Assembly (NCBI GenBank): GCA_949592205.1
Contig: CATIUR010000004.1
Location: 66,251,837 to 66,315,836, forward strand
DNA length: 64,000 nt
Direction: 5' to 3'
Source of the DNA: Helichrysum umbraculigerum
Taxonomy: Eukaryota > Streptophyta > Magnoliopsida > Asterales > Asteraceae
This document shows positions 1-10,483 of the stretch, in pieces. The number at the start of each line of letters is the position of its first letter. Positions within the stretch are counted from its first letter, which is position 1. The position numbers and the translations under genes were made by a program. The notes under the pieces are model-generated. The model did no database searches. It was given only the letters and a program-made list of their open reading frames with translations, and had not been told where the DNA came from.

Positions 1-766
1 TTTGAATAAATTTGGTTATAAAGATGTGAAGGTAGCTAGCACTCCTATGGAGGCACATAAACATCTTAATTCTGATCCTGAGGGGGAGGAAGTAGATGTG
101 CACTTATACAGGTCAATGATTGGTTCATTGATGTATTTAACTTCATCTAGACCTGATATAATGTTTGCAGTGTGTCTTTGTGCTAGATATCAGACCAATC
201 CAAAGCAGTCACACATGTATGCTGTGAAGAGGATCTTTAGATACTTGAAAGGTCAACCAGACTTGGGCCTTTGGTATGCTAAAGGATCAGATTTTGAGCT
301 AAAGGCCTTCACAGATAGTGACTATGGTGGTGAGAATATGGATAGGAAATCGACTAGTGGAGGTTGTCAATTTCTTGGAAATAGGTTAGTGTCATGGCAA
401 TGTAAAAAGTAGACCACAGTTTCCACTTCTACAGCAGAAGCAAAATATGTTGCAGCATCAAGTTGCTGTGCACAGGTTCTTTGGATTCAGAATCAAATGC
501 TGGATTATGGTTTGACTTTCATGAACACTCCTATTTATATTGATAATACTTCTGCTATTAGTATCATTCAGAATCCAGTTAAGCATTCAAAAACCAAACA
601 CATTGAGATCAGATATCATTTTATACGAGATTGTTATGATAAAAGATTGATTCATATTTTTAAAATTCATACTGATAATCAACTTGCAGATCTTTTTACA
701 AAAGCATTTGATGTAGGAAGATTTACATTTTTGATAACTAATATTGGTATGATCAATCTCACTTAG
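1..766 (+). pseudogene. copia pol C-terminus: end of reverse transcriptase and RNase H, with an internal stop
   Basis: The frame opens at the window edge and ends with TAG at 764-766. The protein shows the copia RT thumb segment (SRPDIMFAV, YLKG) followed by RNase H. Its acidic residues are visible in the contexts TDSDYGG, STAEAKY and IYIDNTSA, and it closes with the usual HIEIRYHFIRD and LADLFTKA blocks. A TAG at 410-412 interrupts the frame between the first and second RNase H blocks; coding resumes in the same frame immediately after, so this is a nonsense change and not a frameshift. In a live element this protein degrades the RNA of the RNA-DNA hybrid during reverse transcription. Family assignment is sure; the copy looks inactive. 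Confidence 0.9.
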
Positions 767-1402
767 TGTTTTGGTCTGGATTTGATACTAACAGGGGTAA
801 AATATATTGTATGTGACAGGGTCAGGTGTTGCCACTGTTAGCTTCATCATGATAACAGATGGTGCCACTGTTAGTTTACCTTTGCCACTGTCAATGTATT
901 TTAAACCTCTGCTGTATATGTGTAATTTAACCCCTGCTAGTTGTTTTTCTTAGTTTAATATTGCAGGTTTCAGCCACTGTCAAGAGACATCACTTGAGCT
1001 GGAATTTAATGTATTATTTGTTTCTTCTTATTTTCTTTTGGTTAAAAAAAAAAAAAAAAAAAAAAAAATTAGTTGTCTAACTAAGCTAAGTTTATGCCCC
1101 TGTTAGTTCTAAGTTGGTGTTTCCTTGGTCGGATGCCCCTGCTAGACTATCAGCCGCTGCTAGCTTTGTTAGATGGTTAGATAGGGTTGACTATAAATTG
1201 ATCAAGTGAGGTACCCCTGTTGGGTATAACCAGAAGTGCCACTGCTAGTTCTATTTTTAGGGCTTGGCACTGTCATCAAATAAATACTCAAATACTTCAC
1301 TTTTTCAATTACGCTTTCAAAATTTTCAAAACCCTTCAATAATCGCTCTCGCTTTGAGTTGTTTATTGTAATTCACTCTTCGTTCGTTCATCAATTTCTT
1401 CA
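767..1402 (+). other. SIRE spacer between pol and the extra ORF
   Basis: No ORF is visible. It holds about eleven copies of a short motif, consensus near CCACTGTTAG with variants CCCCTGTTAG, CCGCTGCTAG and CCACTGTCA, beginning around 826. It also holds a run of 25 A at 1044-1068. The same short motif recurs in the downstream ORF and in the LTR. Confidence 0.75.
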
Positions 1403-4400
1403 ATGGCATCGTCATCTTCGTCTGATTCTGGTACTTCTATGCTAAGTGTTCATTCTGAACATAACATGAGGGCTTTCTTGAATAAAGAACTTGCCGATGA
1501 GTATTTTCACCCTATCATCGATTTCTTGAGTAATTGTCCAGTTACTTATGCCCTTACTGTCGCTCCACGATTGATTCGATCGCATATTCAGGAATTCTGG
1601 CAGAATGCAAATGAAGGGAATGTTAATGGCATTACTCACATTCATTCCACTGTCAAGGGTAAGAAGGTAATGATTACTGAGATTATCCTAAGAGAACTTT
1701 TACAGTTTGATGATGAAGGTGGAATTCTGGAATTATCGAGAGAAGATTTGTTTAAAGGCATTATGGATATGGGGTATGAAGGTTCAGGAAAGACAAGATC
1801 AGAATATACTTTCTTGAAGTCATGGTTTTGTCCTCAATGGAAGTTCTACATTCATACTTTTCTGGTATGTTTGTCTCAAAAGAGAACTAGTTTTAATGAA
1901 TTTAGTTCTACTATTGCATATCCTATTATCTGCTTGGCACAGGGTATTAAATTTAATATGTCTAGATTTATCTTAGATAATATGGTTAGGAATGTAAAGG
2001 GTGATACATTTGTTATGTACCCTAGATTTGTTCAACTTTTATTGAATAATCAATTGTCAAATCTGCCAGCAGAGGATAGTGTGATTGTTAGTTCTACTCT
2101 ATCTTTGAGGACTATTCAGGCTATGAATAAGTATCAGAATGCTTTTTCTAAGAAGGAAACTGCATTATTTTCTACAATGCTAGTTACTCCTTCTGCCACT
2201 GGTGGTGTATTACCAACACCATCTGGACCAAATGATGACAGACCAACAACACAAGTTGGTTCTGAACACACATCAAGAGGTGGCATCAAAAGAAAACAAG
2301 GGAACAAACAGCCTACCCAATCTAAAGCCAAGAAATACAAGAAGGCTACACAGGCTATGGAGATTCCTGTTTCTCCACAGTCTCAGTCAACTGTCCCAAC
2401 ACAACAGGTGAACATACTTGATGAAAATGTTCATTCTGGAAGGGCTGCCACTACTGTTTCTAGCCCACTGGCAGGGCAGGATAGTGGTAACATTAATCAG
2501 ACCCAACCAGAGGCAACTATGTTTGATGAACCTATGGGTGATGATTCAAATGTAGGTCCCAGTACCAATAACCAAGGGACATCTGCAGTGGCAGATGTGG
2601 GCAAGGATTCAACTAAGAGGTCACACTCTAATGTTGATGAGCCTAGTGATACTGATGAATTGATGATTTCCTATCTTGTACATGATGTCAATAAACTGTG
2701 GAGCAAATATGAGAGGGAAAGGGCTTACAGAAAAGAGGCTCAACAGAAAATTCAAGCTCAGGATGAGTTAATTGCTAAGCAGAAGGAGATCATTGATCAT
2801 CAGAAGGAAGAGTTGCTTGATGTGAAGAATAGGTTGTTAGTGCTTGAGGAGGCTGTCAACAATATTCTTCTACCTGCAAATAGGTTAAAGGAATCTTCAG
2901 GCAAGGGGGAGAAGAAAGCAGATGATGATATTATGCCTGAAGATGATGGTTCAATAAAAGCAGGTGATGATGATGATGATGATTCACATGGACCTCATTA
3001 TGATATGGGTGGAGCAATGATAAACATTGATGAGATGAATGATGATTCTGCATCAACAGAGGTATTTGATGATAATACAGCTACAGAGGTGCTTGAGTTT
3101 GATGATAATACAGTTGAGATGAATATATGTGGTAGTGATGAGGCAGAATCAGAAGACACTGTGGAGTTAGTGTTTGATGATAAAGATGATGATTATGTGC
3201 AGAGCAGGGATAAGGCTGAGGAGGAGCTAAATGTATCTGATTATGTGATACATGAAAGTTTAGATGATGAGGTGGTTGATGGTGCAGGAGCAGAGCAGAC
3301 TGATGAAACAGTTTATCAGGTATTTCCATTGAATAAAGGGTTGCCTGAGAAAGCTGCACTTAGATTATATGTTTGGGATGTGATGGGTGCTAACCTGGAT
3401 GATAAGAAAAGAGTTAGTTTCAGTGATAGGTCAGTGTATGAGGTGGTTGATAATGTTGAAAAAGAGATGAAAGGAGAAGTTGAGGTTAATGGGGAGCAAT
3501 CAAAGTCAATTGATGAAGAGAAGAAGTTGCAGACTTTTACAAGAAAGAAATCAATTCCAAGAAGAAAGTCAACTAAAAATTTATCCCCTGTCAAAACTTC
3601 TGCCACTGTTGTCACAATTTCAACCCCTGTCAACACTAACACAACCACTGTTACGTCTACCCCTGTTAGTACACCAACTCCTACCACTGTTAATACACCA
3701 ATCACCACTGCTGTCATATCAACCCCTGTCACAACTACAACAACAACAAGACCAAGAGAAGTACCTGTTACAATAAGAGAACCAACTTCACCACTCAAAC
3801 CTAAGTCTAAAGTGCCTATGATTGATCCAAAAGACAAAGGTAAAGGAAAGTTGAAAGAAAAATCAAAGGTGAAAGAAATTAAAGAACCTCATATTGAGTC
3901 TCATGATATGCTGAGGATGCAAGTAGAAGAAAGAGAAAGGTTGATAAGGAGAGCTGCAGAAGCTAAAGCTGAAGAAGAGGGAGATGATGTTAAAATGATT
4001 TTGGATGATCTGAGTGTAGTGACTATTACACAGAAAGCTGCAGAGATTGTTAAAGAAAAGACTGCACAAGGATTAAAGCTTCCTGCTCAGAGAGTTCATG
4101 ATTATTTAAAGAAGAAAGGTAATGAAGAGGAAGAGTTATCTTCTGGATTTTTGTTGATGAAAAAGTCGAATGAGGAAAGGGCTAGAAAGAAAAAGCAAGA
4201 GGAATTAGCCAAGAAGAGAAGTAAACCTTTACCATATGCTGAAAGGAGAAGACAAATGATCAATGCACTGTCTGAAAATTATGCCCCAGCTAAAATTGTT
4301 AGAGGATGGAATATGCAGAAGCTGCAACAGGCATATGATAGGTATATGGGAAGAGATGATGAGTGGACAAAGAAAATGGAAGAGAATAGACATTTGAATG

Positions 4401-4771
4401 CATTGATGAAGGAGAAGAAAGAAAAGGCAGATAAGGAAATGGTAAAGTTTTTGAAGGAAGAAGAAGAAAGAAGAGAAAAGGCAGCTACTGAGGCAGCAGA
4501 GAAAGCCTTAGAGGATAAGCAGAATGAAGTTAGAAGAAATTCATGGAAAAATCAGATTTCTAAAGATAATGTTATTCCTGATATTCCAAGATTTGATCCA
4601 GAACTGAAAAAGAGAATCAAGATTCTGACTGATAGCAAGGAGATTTCTGAAGGACCAAGAAAGGCTAGAATTATAAATTGGGAAGGAGTAGCAATTGATT
4701 ATGGTTTCAGAAAAATGATCCTTGAGATCAAGATTGAAAGGGAAAGAGGATTTGATGATCATGTTGAATAG
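1403..4771 (+). CDS. extra 3' ORF of a Sirevirus (env-like/additional ORF), function unknown
   Basis: 1,122 codons from an ATG followed by a serine run. Residues ~1-230 form the conserved part, with motifs such as HIQEFW, WKFYIHTF, ICLAQG and MYPRFVQ that I recognise from extra ORFs of SIRE-type elements, abundant in Asteraceae genomes. Next come a low-complexity linker, a coiled coil (~440-495), a very acidic Asp-rich stretch (~510-620), a Thr/Pro-rich mucin-like stretch (~730-790) and a long Lys/Glu coiled-coil tail. I see no signal peptide and no clear membrane segment, so the name envelope is conventional only. The Thr/Pro stretch is encoded by the same CCACTGTTAG-like motif that fills the flanking noncoding DNA. 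The stop at 4769-4771 may be premature: another frame continues coding-like from 4755 to 4898. Confidence 0.8.
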   Translation: MASSSSSDSGTSMLSVHSEHNMRAFLNKELADEYFHPIIDFLSNCPVTYALTVAPRLIRSHIQEFWQNANEGNVNGITHIHSTVKGKKVMITEIILRELLQFDDEGGILELSREDLFKGIMDMGYEGSGKTRSEYTFLKSWFCPQWKFYIHTFLVCLSQKRTSFNEFSSTIAYPIICLAQGIKFNMSRFILDNMVRNVKGDTFVMYPRFVQLLLNNQLSNLPAEDSVIVSSTLSLRTIQAMNKYQNAFSKKETALFSTMLVTPSATGGVLPTPSGPNDDRPTTQVGSEHTSRGGIKRKQGNKQPTQSKAKKYKKATQAMEIPVSPQSQSTVPTQQVNILDENVHSGRAATTVSSPLAGQDSGNINQTQPEATMFDEPMGDDSNVGPSTNNQGTSAVADVGKDSTKRSHSNVDEPSDTDELMISYLVHDVNKLWSKYERERAYRKEAQQKIQAQDELIAKQKEIIDHQKEELLDVKNRLLVLEEAVNNILLPANRLKESSGKGEKKADDDIMPEDDGSIKAGDDDDDDSHGPHYDMGGAMINIDEMNDDSASTEVFDDNTATEVLEFDDNTVEMNICGSDEAESEDTVELVFDDKDDDYVQSRDKAEEELNVSDYVIHESLDDEVVDGAGAEQTDETVYQVFPLNKGLPEKAALRLYVWDVMGANLDDKKRVSFSDRSVYEVVDNVEKEMKGEVEVNGEQSKSIDEEKKLQTFTRKKSIPRRKSTKNLSPVKTSATVVTISTPVNTNTTTVTSTPVSTPTPTTVNTPITTAVISTPVTTTTTTRPREVPVTIREPTSPLKPKSKVPMIDPKDKGKGKLKEKSKVKEIKEPHIESHDMLRMQVEERERLIRRAAEAKAEEEGDDVKMILDDLSVVTITQKAAEIVKEKTAQGLKLPAQRVHDYLKKKGNEEEELSSGFLLMKKSNEERARKKKQEELAKKRSKPLPYAERRRQMINALSENYAPAKIVRGWNMQKLQQAYDRYMGRDDEWTKKMEENRHLNALMKEKKEKADKEMVKFLKEEEERREKAATEAAEKALEDKQNEVRRNSWKNQISKDNVIPDIPRFDPELKKRIKILTDSKEISEGPRKARIINWEGVAIDYGFRKMILEIKIERERGFDDHVE

Positions 4772-4940
4772 ATTGGTTGATTTGAAGTTATCTACAACCA
4801 TCATTACTGAAGGAGCTTACAGAGCTTTATACATGGTGTTCAATCAACTGCATAAGAGGCAAACGATGAAGGAGAAAGAAGAAGAAAAGAAGGATTGAAA
4901 CTTGAATCATTACTCTGAATGATCAAGTTTAGGGGGAGAT

Positions 4941-5489
4941 TGTTGAGAACTGAGACACTGTCATATCTGCTCAGAATACAAGTATCATGCCGCTGTTGGT
5001 ATAAGACTTCAACCACTGTTAGTAGAAGTCAACCACTGTTAGAAGAAGACAACCGCTGTTAGTACATTTGTCTAACAGGGCCACTGTTGGTATATGTAAA
5101 GCGTTTTGTATTAAGTACTCAACCACTGTTAATGTTATATGAGTACTAACCCTGTTAGTTATATATTCAACCACTGTTGGTTAGTCGGTTAGAGATAATT
5201 ATGGAATAGATAGGATTTCCATAATAGTTTGATTCTGTAAAGGACTCTATATGTTATAAATAGAGATCCTGTAAAACCCTAGAGGAGGACGAATTCATTC
5301 TAGTTATTAGCTTCAAGGTTGTAAACCCTAACACAAGTTGTGTGTTCGTATTATTAATAATATTGAAGCTTTTGGTTAGATATTCTGTTATATACAAGTT
5401 TGTTCTTCAAGTTATTAATAAACTATTCCGCAAGCTTATTAATAATCAATCAAAGTAATACATACTAAGATCTCTAGCTGGGATCATCA
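4941..5489 (+). repeat. SIRE 3' LTR with adjacent polypurine tract
   Basis: The purine tract AGGGGGAGAT at 4931-4940 precedes TGTTGAG, and the LTR ends in ATCATCA at 5489, giving 549 bp with TG...CA ends. About nine copies of the CCACTGTTAG-like motif lie between 4950 and 5185, several spaced about 20 bp apart. A possible TATA box (TATAAATAG) is near 5255. No second LTR is in the window, so the left boundary rests on the PPT. Confidence 0.75.
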
Positions 5490-5547
5490 ATAGGGCTAAA
5501 ATGGTGAGATAATGACGCACAAAAACATGACTTTTTGCGTGTCATCA
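5490..5547 (-). repeat. Element A 3' LTR, first 58 bp
   Basis: Read on the minus strand it starts TGATGACACGCAAAAAG and matches the A 5' LTR start at 26794 base for base. It is cut at 5490 by the SIRE insertion. Confidence 0.9.
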
Positions 5548-5582
5548 AATATCCCACACTTAGACTTTGCTTGTCCTCAAGC
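5548..5582 (-). promoter_or_regulatory. Element A polypurine tract with upstream stem-loop
   Basis: On the minus strand the tract AAGTGTGGGATATT abuts the 3' LTR; such tracts prime plus-strand synthesis. Just upstream, 5569-5582 is a perfect hairpin GCTTG-AGGA-CAAGC. The same hairpin-plus-tract layout is found in B, C, D and E. Confidence 0.8.
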
Positions 5583-8500
5583 AAAACTCAAAATTCTCAC
5601 TTGCTTTTTAGGAAAAGATATTTTGAAAACACGAGTTTTATTTTTTGGGTGAGTCAAAACGTATCAAAAACAACCATCTCCATATACAAGCAACATATCC
5701 TGGAAATAAGAGAGAATAAGGTATTCCTTTCAGAGGCATAAAATGACTTTCTTAGGCATGCTTTCAATTCTCACGATCTTGGAATATACACGACTAGGCG
5801 ATCTCACAAGGTGGTCACTCAATTCACTCAGAAAGTGTTTCGGGTTACCTATCAATCTAATCAAACGAAATCGCTCATAAGCCAGTCATGCAACATCCAT
5901 CGTCATAGGCTTGCTCGAGAATCATATCTCCACCACTTAGGTGAGGACGGTGCTAGCTATCCCAGGACATTCAGAGTGGGTTGTAATGGCAAGTGAGGGT
6001 TACAGGGTATGGATAAATGGGTATTTTTAGTTGTTGTAAAGGTTTTTGCTTATCTTAGGACTTCCAAACTTTTGAAAAACATTATTTAAACAACCTTTTT
6101 AATGAAAACGGAAATGGATAACAGTAAGGGAAGAAGATAGCTATTTTGACTTCTATCTTTTGAAAATACACAAGGGAATTTATGTCTTTTACAAGAGCGG
6201 GAATTTTCGAGAGATTCGAAGCACTTAGCTTTATTCTATTTTCTTTTCTTTTTCTTTTGTTTCTATTTTTGGGCTTTTCTAGGAGTTTTATTTTGTTTCT
6301 TTCTTTTGCCCTTTTGAAATCCTTTTCTTTCTTTCATCTTTTTCACCTTTTTGATGACTTTGTATTTACTTGGTGTTAATTTTTCACACCATAAAATCTC
6401 AACTTTTTGATTTTTATCAAGGGAACGCACGCAAGATATTTTTAGTAAACACCAGTATTTGTGATTTGGGGTGAAAGCAAAAAGGACATTTAAATGACAT
6501 TTTCCAAAAGTTTAAAAATTTCTAAGATAAGATTTTTGGTGGGTGTGGAATAAATGGGTTAAGGTTTTAAAGGGTTTTGAAAGAAACGAACAGGCTAAGG
6601 CTCAACAGGGTTATCTAAGCGGATCGTCAACACTAAAGATGAGTGTTGGAAGGGTTTTGGGCTTGAAGAGATATGATAGAAAGGGGTTAAATCCTAAGGA
6701 ACGTCAAGGTCATCTAACTGCACCTATACCGCGTACGGTACTCTACCAATGTGGTCTCGAAGTGCATACCAGGAGCAAGTTCTAATTCCGGATGCATGCA
6801 TCGGCACACTCAAACAAACGAATAGTGAAGCATTAAAGATGAATGCTTATAGTGGCTCTAGATACCTCACTGCAAGTTTTTGGGTTTGTTTGTGCCTAGC
6901 CATGCGATGCCCCTCTTAGATTATCATTTTAGACCTAAGAAATTCCTATCTTATTTACTCTTAATTTCCAAAATACCCTACTCATATATGAAAATGCTCC
7001 TTCTTAAGACATTTTAACTCAAAATTTTTTGAAAAATTTTAGCAAAAGTGAGTTTTTTAAATAAATTGAGGAACATTTTCCGAGTTTGCTTTTTGGAAAC
7101 AAGAGTCTAACAAGCAATCCTAAGGTATTCTATACCGCTATCCCACACTTAGAGGAACATTGTCCCTAATGTTCTCTTGAGTTGAGATTTTAGTAAAATC
7201 CCACACTTAGAGTTTGATCATCGGAAAATGTTTCTCAAGTGTTTGTTTTGGGCTGGAATCCCACACTTAGTGATAAGCTTAGGATATGGTATAGATTATT
7301 AAATGGTAAAAGTAAAACAAATACGATCATAACAAAAAGGAGATAAGAACGAGGAAACTCCCCTATACAGCTCTGAGCTGAGGATCTGAAGGTAGACTGC
7401 GTCGGCACCAACATATGATGGGTCAGACTCCGTCTTCATAAAGTGTACTCAAGCTCATGTGGGATACTCTTCATTCACACCATCCACCAACTTTTCTCAT
7501 AACTCAGAATAAAAGGATAGATTGTAGAAAACGAAGTTGTAACATCATTAGGAAGCAGGCCGAATCAACCAAGATAAACCAAATGTTTGGATAGAGATAG
7601 TAGTCAAGGATCCTAATCATCATGAGCTATTGATTAGACTTAATGGCTTATGATGATTTGAAGTGCTGAATCCATTGACCTTAAACTTCTATCACCAGAG
7701 ATCTTCTCTGACGAACTGATGAGATAAATGTAATGTTGTTCTTGTCGGATGAGATCTCCATCTTCCATTTCAATCCCGCCTTCAATACCTTAATGTCTAT
7801 TCTTTGATCAGCTTATATTCTTAATGGTTTAGAAGTGAACTCCTATAAGCTGGAAGAACGGCAAGCTAAGCGGTGGTTCATGATCCCTACTGGTGGAAAT
7901 GATAGGTATGATGGGTGGATGTGGTTATAGTGGTAATGGTGGTTGCAGGTTCCATGAAATGCTCTACTAGCAACCAAGGATGTGGTAAGGCATGGTTGGG
8001 TTTGTGGAATATGTGGGAACATATGGTGAATATCGAGGTTATCTGTTTGATGAACAATTCTGAAAGGGGCTAGAACGTGATCATCTTTTGTCTCCTAAAG
8101 ATATATCATTTCCTTAAGCAATGCTCCAAAATTTCTAATGAACGATAATGCTCCCCTTTGTCTTCTCTCCATTATACTCAAAGATTCTCCATCCGTAGGC
8201 GCTAATCCCTGTCTGTTAGACATTTGTACATACAAGAAGGCAGACAAATATAATCTAATAGACATGTGATTATTCCCTAGGTCAAAGACTCACTGGTTTT
8301 TGAAAGATTTTTAAAAGTGAAGGTTTTTGAAGAAAACAAACCAGTGTATGACTTCGAGTCTAATCACATATTAAAAGTGTTAGCCGCCTACAATTTTCTT
8401 TCAGCATAAGCAATAGATATGGAAATACAAGTAGATTCAGTTAATCAGGTAGCCAAGTATAAAGATTTCCAAAGCACATATTTTTTAAACGAGTTCAAGC

Positions 8501-9213
8501 ATAATACACACATGGACATACAAATCATGTTATAAGGCATTGAAAGATCTCATGTATGTTCACAGAAATATATGTAAGTACCTCAAATGCTCGAAATATG
8601 AGAGTGGTGTTTATGATGACTAAGGCACCTAGATAACCAAGTTGCTAGCAGGGTTCCATGTTTGCAGATGCAGAGAACTTTAGATAATAGTGAAACAGAT
8701 ATGGCAATGAAATCCAAACAAGTGGGAGAGGGAAAGTTTCAGGTTTTTAGCAAAAGATTGACTTTAAAGTTCAAAACTGTGACTTCAGTGAATATGAAAT
8801 TTAAGTTCCAAGTCATTTTTGAAAATCATTCCCTTTTTGTTCACATAAACTTAAGAGAAATTTTAAACATGCTTTTAGGGTTTCATTTTCTACTTATTGG
8901 GGTTAGTTAACTATTACTGATACTAAGTTAGACACGGGTTACCTCCCGAGAAGCGCTTGTTTTTGTTCGAGTCTCGAGCCTGACTCTAGCTCTATTTCTC
9001 AGACGATAACAGTTTACTTGCATCCATCAGTAGATGCAAGTGAAAGTATTGGCGCATACCTATATAGTTAAAGCAAGTTATTCCTAGGGTATGTCCAATA
9101 AGATGAGAAGGTGCGTAGAAGTGAGTGATTCGTTTTACTTGAGGTATAATAAATCTCTCAACTTCTTGCACTTTCTCAGTTTGGATGGGTCGGTCAAAGA
9201 GGTTCTCATCACT
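5583..9213 (-). other. Element A noncoding 3' region with conserved hairpins
   Basis: No supportable ORF in 3.6 kb. It contains three PPT-like blocks (ATCCCACACTTA on the plus strand at about 7139, 7198 and 7258), a 7-bp hairpin at 7155-7174 next to the first of them, and two hairpins sharing the loop AAAGATG (6628-6648 and 6828-6848). Near 8935-8948 the sense-strand sequence CGGG-AGGTAA-CCCG follows the ORF at a distance of about 270 bp. All have counterparts in B and D. Confidence 0.7.
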
Positions 9214-10266
9214 TCATGACGTATACGTCATTATGTAGCGGAGAGATGGTTTGTAGGGAGATCTTGACGCAGAACCCACCTTACTTCCTATGGTCTCTTG
9301 GTTGATGATAGTGTTGTACTCTGGGCATGGAGGTGGGACAGAGTCCATTGACGTCTCCAATCTTGTAGAAACATTCTCATCAATTGCTTGGGTGACTAGG
9401 TTATCTAAGGCAATAAAAGGTTTAATTAGATCAAGGAGTGATTCATTCTGAAAGATATGTGGGAAAGTGTCAACCACGTCAGTTTGAGTTGGGATGAAAT
9501 CACTTGTAAGAGTCGGTGCATATTCCTCCCGTCCTTCTGAGTCTTCTTTGTAAATCTCCTCTTCCGGGCTCTCCATTTCTATCTCCTCGTCTACCTCATC
9601 GTACTCGTCACCCTGGCCAGTAGTTTCGAGTTGCAGTGGTTCGGAGAGCTCCTCTAGAATGAACTCTTCGTCGGTCTCGGACGTTGATAGGTTAAGAATG
9701 GGTGGAAATGAGGGTTTAGAAGATTGGGTGGGTGTAGGATTTGAAGGTAGTTTGCAACCAAACTCATGAGAATGAAAATCAAGTGAAGTAGATGTGGTGT
9801 GTGTGTTTCTAGCATCTTCCTGTAGCTTAATGTTAGGTCTAACTTGATTCCTATCTCCCTCACTACTCACTTGTTGTTCAGTTAAGTTACGAGAGGTGCA
9901 TTTTAGCAATTCCTCTTGTTCTTTTAATAATTGGTCAAGTGAGTTGTAAGGGGGTGAGAAAGCAGCATTACTGCTGAGAAAGGTCAAAGACGTATCCCTC
10001 AGGTCATAACTCTCATGCGGTTGAGGTTCAGATACAGGGTAAGATGAATATGGGTAGACTTCGAGTGGTTTAGGATAGTAAGGTTGGTATTGATTTTGGA
10101 AAGCGTGAGGGTCATATTGATTTTGTATTTGAGGATCTAGGTACCCTACGTTATCTACATAATTCCTACTATACCCTTGGCATTCGTTATCTAAGTGGGA
10201 ATCACTTCTGCATCTATCTTGAACAAGACTATCAAATTGATCTATTAATTGTTGAACATTTGCCAT
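9214..10266 (-). CDS. unrecognised acidic ORF in the gag position of element A
   Basis: 350 residues starting at ATG 10264-10266, about 200 bp downstream of the primer site. An upstream GTG at 10287 is in frame but is an unlikely start. I do not recognise it. The N-terminus (MANVQQLIDQFDSL) is followed by a Tyr/Pro/Gln-rich stretch (~35-75), a polar middle with NSLDQLLKEQEELL, a Ser/Pro-rich linker, and a strongly acidic segment (~200-250) rich in Glu and Asp. No zinc knuckle, DxG protease site or membrane segment is visible. Position suggests it replaces gag; it could be a drifted gag C-terminal region. The frame is open and uninterrupted. Confidence 0.6.
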   Translation of the reverse strand: MANVQQLIDQFDSLVQDRCRSDSHLDNECQGYSRNYVDNVGYLDPQIQNQYDPHAFQNQYQPYYPKPLEVYPYSSYPVSEPQPHESYDLRDTSLTFLSSNAAFSPPYNSLDQLLKEQEELLKCTSRNLTEQQVSSEGDRNQVRPNIKLQEDARNTHTTSTSLDFHSHEFGCKLPSNPTPTQSSKPSFPPILNLSTSETDEEFILEELSEPLQLETTGQGDEYDEVDEEIEMESPEEEIYKEDSEGREEYAPTLTSDFIPTQTDVVDTFPHIFQNESLLDLIKPFIALDNLVTQAIDENVSTRLETSMDSVPPPCPEYNTIINQETIGSKVGSASRSPYKPSLRYIMTYTS

Positions 10267-10465
10267 TACCCAAGTTTTAGATAACACGAGAAGAAGGTTT
10301 AAGAATTAAAGTTGTAGTATGGAGGGAAGTTATTCTAAGCTACACTAAGTTAAACTACGCTAATCTACGGGCATAAAGTAACTTCGGATAGGGATGGTGA
10401 GTCCCAATCCAAAAGGATCTCTTAAAAAATAAATTTGTCTAAACAAGCTCCAAATCGTACTACCG

Positions 10466-10483
10466 TCCCCGGCAGCGGCGCCA
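10466..10483 (-). other. Element A primer binding site (tRNA-Asp type)
   Basis: Minus strand reads TGGCGCCGCTGCCGGGGA, complementary to the 3' end of plant tRNA-Asp with one mismatch and standard for Athila. The adjoining LTR end (10490/10491) reads ...GCGCGTAA instead of the expected CATCA, so the terminus has mutated. Confidence 0.85.

Larger units (their letters stand above)
1..5489 (+). mobile_element. SIRE-type Ty1/copia retrotransposon, 3' part
   Basis: Seen: the end of a copia pol (RNase H), a spacer, a 1,122-codon ORF, a polypurine tract and a 3' LTR. An extra long ORF between pol and the 3' LTR is the known hallmark of the Sirevirus (SIRE/Maximus) lineage, so I place it there. The 5' half lies outside the window. 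The element ends at 5489 with CA. The next bases match the 5' LTR of element A (26735-26794) exactly, so SIRE is inserted in the 3' LTR of A; the right copy of the target duplication would be ATAGG at 5490-5494. Confidence 0.85.

Noticed and set aside
3316..3837. 173-residue minus-strand ORF
   Set aside because: Complement of the acidic and Thr/Pro-rich part of the SIRE ORF; composition artefact.
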